Below are positions 17,304 through 26,275 of a DNA stretch of 64,000 nt, piece after piece (position 1 is the first letter of the stretch; each line of letters opens with the position of its first letter). The notes beneath the pieces were generated by a model. It worked only from the letters and a program-made list of their open reading frames with translations. It made no database searches and had not been told where the DNA came from. The stretch lies in NCBI GenBank assembly GCA_047974745.1, contig JBKECO010000018.1:76733-140732 (forward strand), written 5' to 3'. The stretch is from JBKECO01 sp047974745 (GTDB lineage Bacteria; Bacillota; Clostridia; Lachnospirales; Lachnospiraceae). The position numbers and the translations under genes were made by a program.

Positions 17304-18254
17304 ATGGAACAAGAAGTAATATCCATAATTATACCATGTTATAATGAAGAACAAGTATTAGGTCTATTTTATAAGGAGTACAAGAAAGTACGTTCTGTAA
17401 TGACAGAAGTGAGTTTTGAACTGATTCTGGTTGATGATGGTTCTACTGATCGAACATTTGAAATTATACAAGAAATTTCTGAGACAGATGAATCTGTAAA
17501 GTATATTTCTTTTTCGAGAAATTTTGGTAAAGAAGCTGCGATGTATGCTGGAATGGAAGTTGCAGTGGGTGATTATGTGGTTATTATGGATGCGGATCTT
17601 CAGGATCCACCTTCACTTCTTCCAGAAATGTTTCGAATTATAAAAGAAGAGGGATATGATTCTGTTGCAACAAGAAGGGTAAGCAGAAAAGGAGAACCTA
17701 AAATTCGGTCACTATTTGCGAGGACATTCTATAAACTGATGAACCATATTTCTACAACGGATATCGTAGACGGAGCAAGAGATTATCGACTGATGACAAG
17801 AAAATTCGTCGATTCTCTGCTGAGTCTTTCTGAATATAATAGGTTTTCAAAAGGTCTGTTCGGTTGGGTCGGGTTTCGGACAAAATGGCTAGAATATGAA
17901 AATGTAGAGAGAGCGGCGGGTGAAACAAAGTGGTCGTTCTGGAAACTGTTTCGATATTCCATTGAAGGAATAGTGGCTTTTTCCACAGTACCTCTGGCAA
18001 TTTCCTCCTTCCTGGGTGTTATTATGTGCTTTCTTTCGATGATTTTTATACTTTTTATTATTTTAAGACAGCTTATTTATGGCGGTTCTGTTGCAGGCTG
18101 GTCATCCATGATCTGTATTATAATGTTCATTGGCGGAATACAATTGCTTGGGATTGGAATCCTAGGACTTTATCTCTCAAGAACCTATCTAGAGGTGAAA
18201 AAAAGACCGATCTACATTAGTAAAGAGACAAATATAGAGACTGCAAAAGCTTAA
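17304..18254 (+). CDS. Polyprenyl-phosphate mannosyl/glucosyltransferase-like GT2 (GtrB/DPM1-like)
   Basis: This 316-residue enzyme has a GT2 domain (SIIIPCYNEEQVLG, LVDDGSTDRTF, FSRNFGKEAAMYAG, MDADLQDPP), then RVSRKGEPKIRSLFAR and AGETKWSFWKLFRYS, and two C-terminal membrane segments (about residues 228-252 and 262-290). This is the layout of GtrB/DPM-type enzymes that move a sugar from a nucleotide to undecaprenyl phosphate on the inner membrane face. The gene sits directly after the GDP-mannose synthase, so mannose is a likely sugar. The lipid-linked sugar would be used outside by a GT-C protein such as 11917-13467. Confidence 0.88.
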   Translation: MEQEVISIIIPCYNEEQVLGLFYKEYKKVRSVMTEVSFELILVDDGSTDRTFEIIQEISETDESVKYISFSRNFGKEAAMYAGMEVAVGDYVVIMDADLQDPPSLLPEMFRIIKEEGYDSVATRRVSRKGEPKIRSLFARTFYKLMNHISTTDIVDGARDYRLMTRKFVDSLLSLSEYNRFSKGLFGWVGFRTKWLEYENVERAAGETKWSFWKLFRYSIEGIVAFSTVPLAISSFLGVIMCFLSMIFILFIILRQLIYGGSVAGWSSMICIIMFIGGIQLLGIGILGLYLSRTYLEVKKRPIYISKETNIETAKA

Positions 18255-18288
18255 GTTACAAATAGAAAAATTGGTCAGGGAGATTAGG

Positions 18289-20892
18289 GTGGAATCCAAG
18301 GGGAAAATTAAGTTACTTTTTAAGATGGCATTATTAATTGCCTTAACGATTTATATTGATATTACGATATTCAAAGATATACAAGACAATCGGATCGTAC
18401 AGTCCGGCACAGAATATCCAGATAATTTCGAAATAGCTACAGATGTACTGGTTTCAAAGGACAGCTCACTGGTTCAGTACTTTCAACCTCAATTCAGTGG
18501 AATGAAAGAGATTAAAATCCGAATCTCCTATGCGAATAGTGATTTGATTAAGGAACATCCACCAACATTAAAATTAGTCATCAGGGATGAATCAGGTACT
18601 ATATTGCAAAGTGATGAGGTCGTCATTACCAATGATACGAACTGGAATTACCATTCTTTAAATGTTGAAGATTTGTTAAGGGAAGATAGGGAATTCAGCT
18701 TGGGGATGTATCAGATGGATGGGGTGGTCGACGAAAGTGGCGCTTTTCCTATAAGCTGCGAGCCATTCATTGTCGCATCATCCGCTTCAAGTGAGACAGG
18801 AGAGTGTTTCTATAATGGAGTAGCTGTAGATTATCAAATGGATCTGATTTATTATTATGAAACGCTGGATCTGATCAGCTTTCTGATTTTAGTGTTCGGG
18901 AATCTACTACTGGGTGTATTTATTTTATATTTTTTTAAATTATTTGTGAAGGGAAACTTAGAGAAGCTGCAGCAGATCAATGAAAATGGGAGAATGTTCT
19001 TCGTTTCTTATATCATTTTTGCATTAAGTACCTCTTGGTTAGCGGATGGGATCTTAGAGAATCATATTATATTCTTGCTTGTTATAGTATTCTGGGGCTT
19101 GATGTTGTTCTCCATCTCAAGATTACAACCAAGAAAATACATAAAAAAAATCGGGCATGACAATTTCATAGAAATACAGCTAGCTTTTTGCTCTATACTA
19201 AATTGTGCAGCAATTCTGATCTTGGGTGGAACGAAAGTATCGGATTTAACATTTATCAGTTATATGGGAAATCTTATTCCAATCTATATATTGCTCAGAA
19301 TTTTTTACATGTTATTTAATGACCTCGTCATCGCTCAGATTTTAAATGTTTCTCTATTTGCTGTTTTTGGAGTTGCAAATTACTATGTTGTACAATACAG
19401 AGGAACGCCAATTTATCCATGGGATCTGTTTGGGGTTGCAACATTAGGTACTGTTGTTGGTGAATATACACTGGTCTCCAGCTATAGAATCATTATTGCT
19501 TTGTTACTGATGCTTTCGACTTTGATTATTTTTTATGGGTTTTCCCGGCACAAACTGCAAAGAAATAATAAATCCCTCGTAGTCAGCATAAGTGTGATCA
19601 TTTTTTTGGGTTTGATGTATTATCGTTCTGTATTTCCAAATCTCGTATTTAATTCATGGGATCCAATCAGCACATATCAGGTGCAGGGGGATGTTGCCTC
19701 CTTTATTAAAGCAATGAATTATCTCTCTATAAAAAAGCCTTCGGGATATAGCGAAAGTGCATATAATTCCCTGATTGATACGATAGAGGTCAACCAGATA
19801 AATGAGACACAACAGTCGGCAGTAAACATTATCGTAGTTATGAATGAGTCCTTTGCAGATCTTAGTGTGATTGGTAATGACAACGTACAGGAATTAAACG
19901 ACATGATGCCTTTTATTGATTCCTTAAGTGAAAACACAATCAAGGGAAATCTGTACGTTTCTGCCCTGGGTGGCGGGACTTCAAATAGTGAGTTTGAAGT
20001 TTTAACAGGTTGCAGTAAAACATTTGTTCCTGGGATACCTTATGTGACCTCGATCAGACAAAACACCAATAATCTGGCTTCTTATTTAAATGATCTGGGA
20101 TATTCAACAACTGCTATGCATCCTTATGAAAGAGACAACTGGAACAGAGTAAAGGTGTATAATTACTTTGGATTTGATAATTATATTTCTCTCGATACGA
20201 TCATTGAGGATGGAAAAGCATTTAGTGATGATTTAAGAAGCTGGAATCTCTTGACAGATGAATCTGATTATCACATCATTGAAGAATATGAGTCAGAGGA
20301 AGCTGGTAAATATTTTATGTTCAATGTTACGATTCAGAATCATGGTGGATACGAATCAGATTACATTAAGTTAGAGCATCGTACAGACTTATCGGAATAT
20401 GGAGAATTTGATGCGGTTGAGCAGTATGTGGACTTGGTCAAGACGTCAGACGAGGCATTTGAGCAAATGGTGAATTACTATAAAGACGAGGACACACCAA
20501 CAATAATTTGTTTTTTTGGAGATCATCAACCAGGTTTAGAGGATGAGTTCTATGATATTTTGTATGGAAAGGATACAAGCGAACTTTTAAAAGAAGAAAA
20601 ACTTGAAAAATATATCACACCATTTGTCATTTGGGCAAATTATGATATTGATGAACAGTATATTGACAAAATGAGTGCAAATTATCTGGGAGCCTTTCTT
20701 CTGAAAGCAGCCAACTTGCCGATGAACGAATATTGGTCTTTTTTATTGGAGCTATTCCATGAGTACCCGGTAATATGTTCTGCAGGTGTCTTAGATACCG
20801 AGGGTCATTATTACAAATCCGTCGATTCGATTGAGGATAGTTCCATGATGGAATATAAATACTTGCAATATCATGTTATGACCGGACAGTAA
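18289..20892 (+). CDS. LTA synthase-like sulfatase-fold membrane enzyme
   Basis: This 867-residue protein has a first membrane segment near the start, an extracytoplasmic beta-rich domain (about residues 40-175), several membrane segments (about 190-460) and a C-terminal alkaline-phosphatase/sulfatase-fold domain. That domain shows VVMNESFADLSVIG (metal and nucleophile region, near 514), LGGGTSNSEFEVLTG, NVTIQNHGGY and FFGDHQPGLED. Members of this family transfer phosphoglycerol or phosphoethanolamine from lipids to surface polymers. The extra N-terminal domain is absent from simple LtaS. The start is GTG 18289, with AGGGAG 6 nt upstream. A TTG at 18271 is also in frame. Confidence 0.85.
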   Translation: MESKGKIKLLFKMALLIALTIYIDITIFKDIQDNRIVQSGTEYPDNFEIATDVLVSKDSSLVQYFQPQFSGMKEIKIRISYANSDLIKEHPPTLKLVIRDESGTILQSDEVVITNDTNWNYHSLNVEDLLREDREFSLGMYQMDGVVDESGAFPISCEPFIVASSASSETGECFYNGVAVDYQMDLIYYYETLDLISFLILVFGNLLLGVFILYFFKLFVKGNLEKLQQINENGRMFFVSYIIFALSTSWLADGILENHIIFLLVIVFWGLMLFSISRLQPRKYIKKIGHDNFIEIQLAFCSILNCAAILILGGTKVSDLTFISYMGNLIPIYILLRIFYMLFNDLVIAQILNVSLFAVFGVANYYVVQYRGTPIYPWDLFGVATLGTVVGEYTLVSSYRIIIALLLMLSTLIIFYGFSRHKLQRNNKSLVVSISVIIFLGLMYYRSVFPNLVFNSWDPISTYQVQGDVASFIKAMNYLSIKKPSGYSESAYNSLIDTIEVNQINETQQSAVNIIVVMNESFADLSVIGNDNVQELNDMMPFIDSLSENTIKGNLYVSALGGGTSNSEFEVLTGCSKTFVPGIPYVTSIRQNTNNLASYLNDLGYSTTAMHPYERDNWNRVKVYNYFGFDNYISLDTIIEDGKAFSDDLRSWNLLTDESDYHIIEEYESEEAGKYFMFNVTIQNHGGYESDYIKLEHRTDLSEYGEFDAVEQYVDLVKTSDEAFEQMVNYYKDEDTPTIICFFGDHQPGLEDEFYDILYGKDTSELLKEEKLEKYITPFVIWANYDIDEQYIDKMSANYLGAFLLKAANLPMNEYWSFLLELFHEYPVICSAGVLDTEGHYYKSVDSIEDSSMMEYKYLQYHVMTGQ

Positions 20893-20939
20893 ATAATTAA
20901 TAAAGTATCAGGTGCATTTTCCGGGGGAGGATGATGAGG

Positions 20940-23183
20940 ATGAGAAGTCGAATTTTAGCCTTTGTACTGATCTGCCTGTTGTTGTTTGCCGCTGTTCCAG
21001 TTTCAAACAGTGCCAATGTTTCTAGTGTTTCTTCTGTTGGAAGTGACAACAATTCAATTGCGTTTGAGGAAGAGAATCATGCACCAGTGATGTCGACAAC
21101 GGGAAGAATTAGTCTGACGACAATAACAGAGGACGAAAGAGATTCTGCGGGAGATAGTATTGCGTCTATTCTTGCCAGCTCAGGAAATGATATGATAACA
21201 GATTTAGACAACGGAGCGTTAGAAGGTATTGCAGTCCAGCGAGTGTTTGGAACTGGTACGTGGCAGTTTAATACCGGGAGTGGTTGGATGGACGTAGACA
21301 CAGTTTCAGCATCGAATGCGCTCCTTCTTAAAGATACCTCTTTGCTTCGTTTCGTTCCGGGAACAGAGAATGCACAATCTGCAACAATTACATTTCGAGC
21401 CTGGGATCAAACAGATGGAACACAGGGACAGAAGATGGATGCAGGATCAGATCCGACCAGATATGGTGGGAGTTCGGCCTTTAGTATTGCGACAGCAACC
21501 GCTGTTTTGACAATTAGGGCAGTAAATGATGCCCCTGTTCTTATAGATCCTGGAAGCCTGAGCATGACATCTGTTGGCGAGGATGACTTGGACTCTGCAG
21601 GAAATACAGTTGCTCAGATTTTATCAAGTTCTGGAGGAGATCCTATTACCGATCCTGATAGTGGTGCACTTGACGGGATTGCCATCCATATAGTCACTGG
21701 CAATGGGATGTGGCAGTACAATATGGCAAGTACGTGGATTCCAATCAATCTGATTGCAGACGAGGCGCTTCTCCTTACTCCTGCCGCAAAACTGCGATTT
21801 GTCCCGAATACTTTCAGTGGAGTGCAGACTCCAACAGTTTCCTTTTATGCATGGGACAGAACATCAGGAACTGAAGGTGTGTATGCTAGTATTATAAGCA
21901 GGGGACTGATATCTGCATATAGCATAGATAGTGCTATAGCCAGACTAACGGTAAATGCGGTATATGAGTACCATGTACTTTATTCTGGTAATGGCAATAC
22001 GACAGGAACGACACCGATTGATAGTGGAAATCCATATCATAACAATGAAACGGTCACAGTTCAGGGAAACACGGGTAATCTGAAAAGAGAAGGTTTTACT
22101 TTTTCTGGTTGGAATACCATGAGTGATGGAAAAGGATCCTCCTATCAGGAGTCGGACACATTCCTTTTGCAAAATACGGATGTTACATTATTTGCACAGT
22201 GGGAAGAGATTGAGCCAGAAACCGAAACGGAGACAGAAACCGAAACCGAAACGGAGACAGAGACAGAAATCGAAACCGAGACAGAAACTGAAACAGAAAC
22301 CGAAACCGAGACGGAGACAGAAACCGAAACCGAAACCGAGACAGAAATCGAAACCGAGACAGAAACTGAAACAGAAACAGAAACAGAAACTGAAACCGAA
22401 ACCGAAACCGAGACGGAGAATTCTGCACCAGATGATATACGCGACACTTCGACAGAACCAAGCAATACTGTTGTGCAAAGAACAACAATTGCTGGCAGTA
22501 CTGAGCAGGCAGCGAATTCAGATAGTGAAGTTACGGGCATAAAAGAAGAAACGTTAGACAAATTGGAGCATGTCAGGATCATCCTTGAACTAGATGACAG
22601 CGTTCCAAAGTTTGCGCTATCCTCAGATGCCTATATTATCGATGCAGTACTTACTGAGGAAGAAAAGAAATTAGCAGCTGCCGGGGATGAGATTTCAATC
22701 AAAATCACTGTGGCAGCAACAGAGTCATCAGATGAAACAGATCTGATCAGCGCAAATCTTATGAACTACTCACTCGGTATCTTTTTTGAGATAACAATTT
22801 CTAAAATAGTGAATGGAACGGAGATCAAAGTACAGGAAACAAATAAGCCAATTCAGTTCGTTTTTACAATTCCAGAAGAAATGAAAGGGCATTCGGAATA
22901 TGCTTTGATTCGAAATCATGATGGTGAAATTACGATTCTAAAGGATGAAGACATGGAATCGGAAACGATTTCGATCGCATCAGATCAGTTTAGTATGTAT
23001 GCCTTGGTTTATCTGGATGCAATGGAGGATTCTTCAACAGAAGCCGTAACAATAGAAAAAGAGAAGCCCTCCATGTTTGATCCGTATCTTATTTCGATAA
23101 TTTGCATTGTTGTAATTGTTATTGTGCTTGCTATAGCCTTTGGTATATGGATTCTGTTGAAGAGAAAAGAGGAGAGCAGATGA
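20940..23183 (+). CDS. Secreted membrane-anchored repeat protein with InlB-type repeat and Glu-Thr linker
   Basis: This protein has about 747 residues. It has a signal peptide (RILAFVLICLLLFAAVPVSNSA), two related domains of about 110-140 residues that begin with TEDERDSAGDSIASIL and GEDDLDSAGNTVAQIL, and an InlB B-repeat-like unit (HVLYSGNGNTTGT to LFAQW). A Glu-Thr repeat of about 67 residues, a further beta-rich domain and a C-terminal membrane helix ending LLKRKEESR follow. No LPXTG-like motif precedes the helix, so it is probably held in the membrane and not wall-linked. ATG 20940 is preferred: GGGGGAGG (20923-20930) lies 9 nt upstream, while ATGs at 20931 and 20934 are too close. Function unknown; adhesion is possible. 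Confidence 0.8.
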   Translation: MRSRILAFVLICLLLFAAVPVSNSANVSSVSSVGSDNNSIAFEEENHAPVMSTTGRISLTTITEDERDSAGDSIASILASSGNDMITDLDNGALEGIAVQRVFGTGTWQFNTGSGWMDVDTVSASNALLLKDTSLLRFVPGTENAQSATITFRAWDQTDGTQGQKMDAGSDPTRYGGSSAFSIATATAVLTIRAVNDAPVLIDPGSLSMTSVGEDDLDSAGNTVAQILSSSGGDPITDPDSGALDGIAIHIVTGNGMWQYNMASTWIPINLIADEALLLTPAAKLRFVPNTFSGVQTPTVSFYAWDRTSGTEGVYASIISRGLISAYSIDSAIARLTVNAVYEYHVLYSGNGNTTGTTPIDSGNPYHNNETVTVQGNTGNLKREGFTFSGWNTMSDGKGSSYQESDTFLLQNTDVTLFAQWEEIEPETETETETETETETETEIETETETETETETETETETETETETEIETETETETETETETETETETETENSAPDDIRDTSTEPSNTVVQRTTIAGSTEQAANSDSEVTGIKEETLDKLEHVRIILELDDSVPKFALSSDAYIIDAVLTEEEKKLAAAGDEISIKITVAATESSDETDLISANLMNYSLGIFFEITISKIVNGTEIKVQETNKPIQFVFTIPEEMKGHSEYALIRNHDGEITILKDEDMESETISIASDQFSMYALVYLDAMEDSSTEAVTIEKEKPSMFDPYLISIICIVVIVIVLAIAFGIWILLKRKEESR
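22218..22418 (+). repeat. Low-complexity Glu-Thr codon repeat
   Basis: About 67 codons alternate GAR and ACN, with three isolated ATC or similar substitutions giving Ile. The antisense and other frames are open only because of this repeat. The encoded stretch is an extended linker of the kind that spans the cell wall. The same repeat type occurs in the adhesin gene at 38871-38966. Confidence 0.95.
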
Positions 23184-23201
23184 CATTCAGCAGTTACTTT
23201 T
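23135..23201 (+). repeat. 67-bp direct repeat, copy 1 (with 24748-24814)
   Basis: AGCCTTTGGTATATGGATTC to CAGTTACTTTT matches 24748-24814 with only four mismatches. This copy codes for the last residues of the Glu-Thr-repeat protein and its stop codon, plus a short downstream segment. The two copies bracket the DUF4143 ATPase gene. Confidence 0.92.
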
Positions 23202-23260
23202 CAATCTATCTTAACCTCCAGTAAAAATTGCACTCAACTAAGTGAAATATTATTAAGACC

Positions 23261-23290
23261 AGAAAATTAGCGAGAACATGCTGATTTTCT
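23261..23290 (+). terminator. Possible terminator hairpin
   Basis: AGAAAATTAGC (23261-23271) can pair with GCTGATTTTCT (23280-23290) over 11 positions, one of them G-U, with an 8-nt loop. It follows the Glu-Thr-repeat protein gene. The stem is AT-rich and the following T run is poor, so termination would be weak. Confidence 0.4.
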
Positions 23291-23435
23291 GTAACTTTTA
23301 ACTTGTACTTTTTCTTGGCATAGTACCATCACATTCGTAATAAATATATAGAACAAAATAAAGATATAGGAAGTAGCGCTATATATTATAAAAAATTGCA
23401 AATAGTAAATAGTTTTTATAGTAGAAAATGAAAAA

Positions 23436-23464
23436 TTGATTTTTGTAATTTTTTGAGATATAAT
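23436..23464 (+). promoter_or_regulatory. Predicted promoter for the ATPase gene
   Basis: TTGATT (23436-23441) and TATAAT (23459-23464) are 17 nt apart. The predicted transcript would begin around 23471, right at the GAGGTG ribosome site for ATG 23483, so the leader would be extremely short. Confidence 0.6.
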
Positions 23465-23482
23465 ATGATAGAGGTGAATGAT

Positions 23483-24670
23483 ATGGTAAAAAGAAAACAG
23501 TATTTAGATAAATTAATAAAATTAAAAAATAAGCAGATCATCAAGATTGTCACAGGAGTAAGAAGATGTGGAAAATCTACACTTCTGGAGCAATTTCAAC
23601 TGTATTTAAAGGAGGAAGCTGTACTAGAGGAGCAGATCATCTTTTTAAATCTTGAAAAAATCGAGAATGAGTTCTTGCTTGATTATCATGTCCTGTATGA
23701 CTATGTAAAAGAACGGCTGGTTCCGGATAAAATGACCTATATATTTTTAGATGAAATACAATTAGTACAACAGTTCCAGAAAGCAGTCGATTCACTGTTC
23801 ACGATACCGAATGTTGATCTCTACATTACTGGATCAAATGCATATATGCTGTCGGGAGAACTGGCGACTCTTTTATCAGGAAGATATGTCGAAATTCAAA
23901 TGCTGCCGCTTTCGTTTGCAGAATATTATGACTTAAATGGGGGGGATAAAAGAGACGCATGGAATGACTACTTTCGATATGGCGGTTTTCCTTATACCAC
24001 TTATATAGATGATGATGACATTAGACGGGATTATCTACAGGGGATCTATAACACAGTACTGTTAAAAGACATAATAGAACGAAAGAAGGTCCAGGATGCT
24101 TCCTTGTTAGAAAGCGTCATTCGTTTTCTTTTTGATAATATCGGTAATATCGTATCCTCCAAAAAAATATCCGACAGTATGACTTCCTACGGAAGAAAGA
24201 CGACATCCGTGACAGTAGAAAATTATATAACCGCCTTACAGGAATCTTTTATCTTGTACAAAGCAGGGCGATTTGATATCAAGGGAAAGCAGCATTTAAA
24301 ATCGCTTGAAAAATACTATATCGTAGATCAGGGACTTCGAAGATTACTTCTTGGCGATAAGAATACGGATATTGGCCATATTTTGGAAAACATTGTATAT
24401 CTGGAACTGGTAAGAAGAGGGTATAGCATTTATATTGGGAAAGTCGGAGACCTGGAAGTTGATTTTGTTGTAGAAAATGGCGACCAGAAAATCTATTATC
24501 AGGTATCTGCAAGTGTCCTGGATCCGTTGACCTTTGAGAGAGAGATCGCACCGCTAAGGAAGATTAAAGATAATTATCCAAAATATATTATTTCCATGGA
24601 CGAGATATCAATGAACGAAGAGGGGATACAGCAGGTTAATATCATGGATTTTCTTTTAAAGCAGCATTAA
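23483..24670 (+). CDS. AAA-family P-loop ATPase with DUF4143 domain
   Basis: This 395-residue protein starts MVKRKQYLDKLIKLKNKQIIKI, then Walker A TGVRRCGKSTLLE, Walker B YIFLDEIQLV, the sensor ITGSNAYMLSGELATLLSGRY and the C-terminal DUF4143 domain with GRKTTSVTVENYI and a restriction-endonuclease-like tail (LEVDFVVENGDQKIYYQVSAS). Proteins of this family are common, often mobile or patchily distributed, and their role is unproven. ATG 23483 is chosen because GAGGTG (23471-23476) is 6 nt upstream, and it matches the usual family start. The gene has its own promoter and is flanked by a 67-bp duplication, so it was probably inserted here as a unit. Confidence 0.9.
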   Translation: MVKRKQYLDKLIKLKNKQIIKIVTGVRRCGKSTLLEQFQLYLKEEAVLEEQIIFLNLEKIENEFLLDYHVLYDYVKERLVPDKMTYIFLDEIQLVQQFQKAVDSLFTIPNVDLYITGSNAYMLSGELATLLSGRYVEIQMLPLSFAEYYDLNGGDKRDAWNDYFRYGGFPYTTYIDDDDIRRDYLQGIYNTVLLKDIIERKKVQDASLLESVIRFLFDNIGNIVSSKKISDSMTSYGRKTTSVTVENYITALQESFILYKAGRFDIKGKQHLKSLEKYYIVDQGLRRLLLGDKNTDIGHILENIVYLELVRRGYSIYIGKVGDLEVDFVVENGDQKIYYQVSASVLDPLTFEREIAPLRKIKDNYPKYIISMDEISMNEEGIQQVNIMDFLLKQH

Positions 24671-24747
24671 GTTGATATGAAACTAAGCTAAGGCTAACGG
24701 GATTTCTGCTAAATTGCTATCAAGAAATAAGAATAAATCCTTTGAAC

Positions 24748-24814
24748 AGCCTTTGGTATATGGATCCTGTTGAAGAGAAAAGAGGAGAGTAGCTGACATT
24801 CAACAGTTACTTTT
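24748..24814 (+). repeat. 67-bp direct repeat, copy 2
   Basis: This is an almost identical copy of 23135-23201 that no longer belongs to a reading frame on the plus strand. Its last bases overlap the stop region of the minus-strand MFS gene (stop at 24807-24809). The order suggests that the repeat-protein gene once faced the MFS gene directly and that the ATPase module was added between them. Confidence 0.92.
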
Positions 24815-25961
24815 TTCGTAACAAAAGCAGAATTAGGAATGCTGCACAGCTACTGACCAGTCCACCGAATAGAAATGGAGTATCTGAGCCGCCGATCTCC
24901 CATAAAAGACCAGCGATCAGAGAGGATAATAAAAGTCCAAATCCCTGCATCATGCTATAGAGGCCTAAAACAGTTCCTGTAAATCCCAGTGGTGAATTTT
25001 CGGAAATAAATGCCCGCTCGGCACCACTGATGGAAGCGGTATAGATACCATAGGATATAAAGAGCAACAATGTGAATGGCTTTGAAGTGGTATATGCAAA
25101 ACCAAGATAGACCAAACCATATAACAGGTAGCCTGGCACCAGAATTCGACTCCTGCCAAATTGATCAGACAGACGGCCTGCTGGTATGGAGAAAATGGAA
25201 GCCGTCATATTAAAAATAAAATACAGTAACATGACCTGGGAGGATGAAAAGCCTTGCTCTCTTGCTTTTAACAAGATAAAGGCATTCGAAGAATTACCCA
25301 GGCAAAATATAAAAATGATAATAAGATATGCTGTAAGCTTCCGATTTAATCTAAACCCTTTCCATGAAAGGGTTTTTCTTTTTGTGGAAATATCGTTTTC
25401 TTCTCTTACTGCAGATAAGGTGAAAAGCCCAGCAATAGCTGGAATGATGGATAATAGGAATGCCCTGTGAAATCCAATATTGCTTGCAACTATAAAATAG
25501 GCCAGTAGAGCACCAAAGGATGCCCCCACCATATCGAGCATTTTGTGTATACCAAAAGATTTGCCCAGATGGTTCGAATCACTTGACTGAGCGATCAGTG
25601 CATCTCGGGGAGCAGTGCGGATGCCTTTTCCGGTACGATCCATGACTCTTGCAATCAGAACGCCTGTCCAGGAGGTTGAAATCAAGAGAAGAATCTTATA
25701 GATGACGGTCCCAGAATATCCAATAAAGGCTAACTTTTTCTTATTCTGATCTCGGTCACCAATATATCCGCCAAATACTTTGAGAAGTGAGGCGATACTC
25801 TCTGAAATGCCTTCCATGAGACCAATTAGTGCAGGGGCTGCACCAAGTGCAGTCGTCAGATACAGGGGGACAATTGGGTATACCATTTCAGTACTCATAT
25901 CTGCGAAGAGACTGACAAACCCTAGTATAATGATATTCGATAAGAATCGTTTCTTTTTCAT
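24807..25961 (-). CDS. MFS transporter
   Basis: This 384-residue major facilitator protein has about 12 membrane helices. It begins MKKKRFLSNIIILGFVSLFADMSTEMVYPIVPLYL, has the loop 2-3 signature region GGYIGDRDQNKKKLAFIGY, MDRTGKGIRTAPRDALIA, and a second-half loop PAGRLSDQFGRSRILVPGY. The RTAPRDALIA block is found in a group of predicted multidrug or small-molecule exporters. The substrate is unknown. It is the only transporter on the minus strand and is divergent from the pilus operon, with inverted repeats in the region upstream of its start. Confidence 0.88.
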   Translation of the reverse strand: MKKKRFLSNIIILGFVSLFADMSTEMVYPIVPLYLTTALGAAPALIGLMEGISESIASLLKVFGGYIGDRDQNKKKLAFIGYSGTVIYKILLLISTSWTGVLIARVMDRTGKGIRTAPRDALIAQSSDSNHLGKSFGIHKMLDMVGASFGALLAYFIVASNIGFHRAFLLSIIPAIAGLFTLSAVREENDISTKRKTLSWKGFRLNRKLTAYLIIIFIFCLGNSSNAFILLKAREQGFSSSQVMLLYFIFNMTASIFSIPAGRLSDQFGRSRILVPGYLLYGLVYLGFAYTTSKPFTLLLFISYGIYTASISGAERAFISENSPLGFTGTVLGLYSMMQGFGLLLSSLIAGLLWEIGGSDTPFLFGGLVSSCAAFLILLLLRKK

Positions 25962-26275
25962 TTTGCCACCTAATTTTGTCTTGTTATTTTGGGGAACGAA
26001 TGGTGTTCGTTGTGAACGCTCAGACCACTGTAATTGTTGGACAGTTACAAAATATCACATATTAGACAGATTTTCCATAATTTGATTGCATTTCATGACA
26101 TTAAATGTGCATTCTGGAGCATCTAAACCTAATTGTTAATGTAAAGTGATACAATCAGAAAAAAATTGAATTTATATACAAAACGTAAAAAATATTACAA
26201 GGAATGATAAAATTCGAGAAGCTATGCCAATCGATCCTTTTGATGGTTTGCTTTTGCAAAAAGGGAGAATGGACA
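25962..26275. promoter_or_regulatory. Divergent intergenic region with inverted repeats
   Basis: This 314-nt gap separates the minus-strand MFS gene from the plus-strand pilus operon and must hold both promoters. Visible structure includes AACGAA-5 nt-TTCGTT (25995-26011), overlapped by GTTC-4 nt-GAAC (26005-26016), and TGTAATTG-5 nt-CAGTTACA (26029-26049, one mismatch). A TGATACAAT extended -10-like box (26147-26155) lies before the first pilus-operon gene but has no clear -35. No gene is seen. Confidence 0.5.

Noticed and set aside
22145..22582. Antisense open frames of 96-145 residues across the Glu-Thr repeat
   Set aside because: They consist of repetitive Ser-Val or Phe-Arg runs and exist only because the GAR-ACN repeat has no stops in other frames.
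26133..26155. TTGTTA/TACAAT promoter for the pilus operon
   Set aside because: Spacing is 11 nt; only the extended -10-like TGATACAAT is possible, so no full promoter is called.
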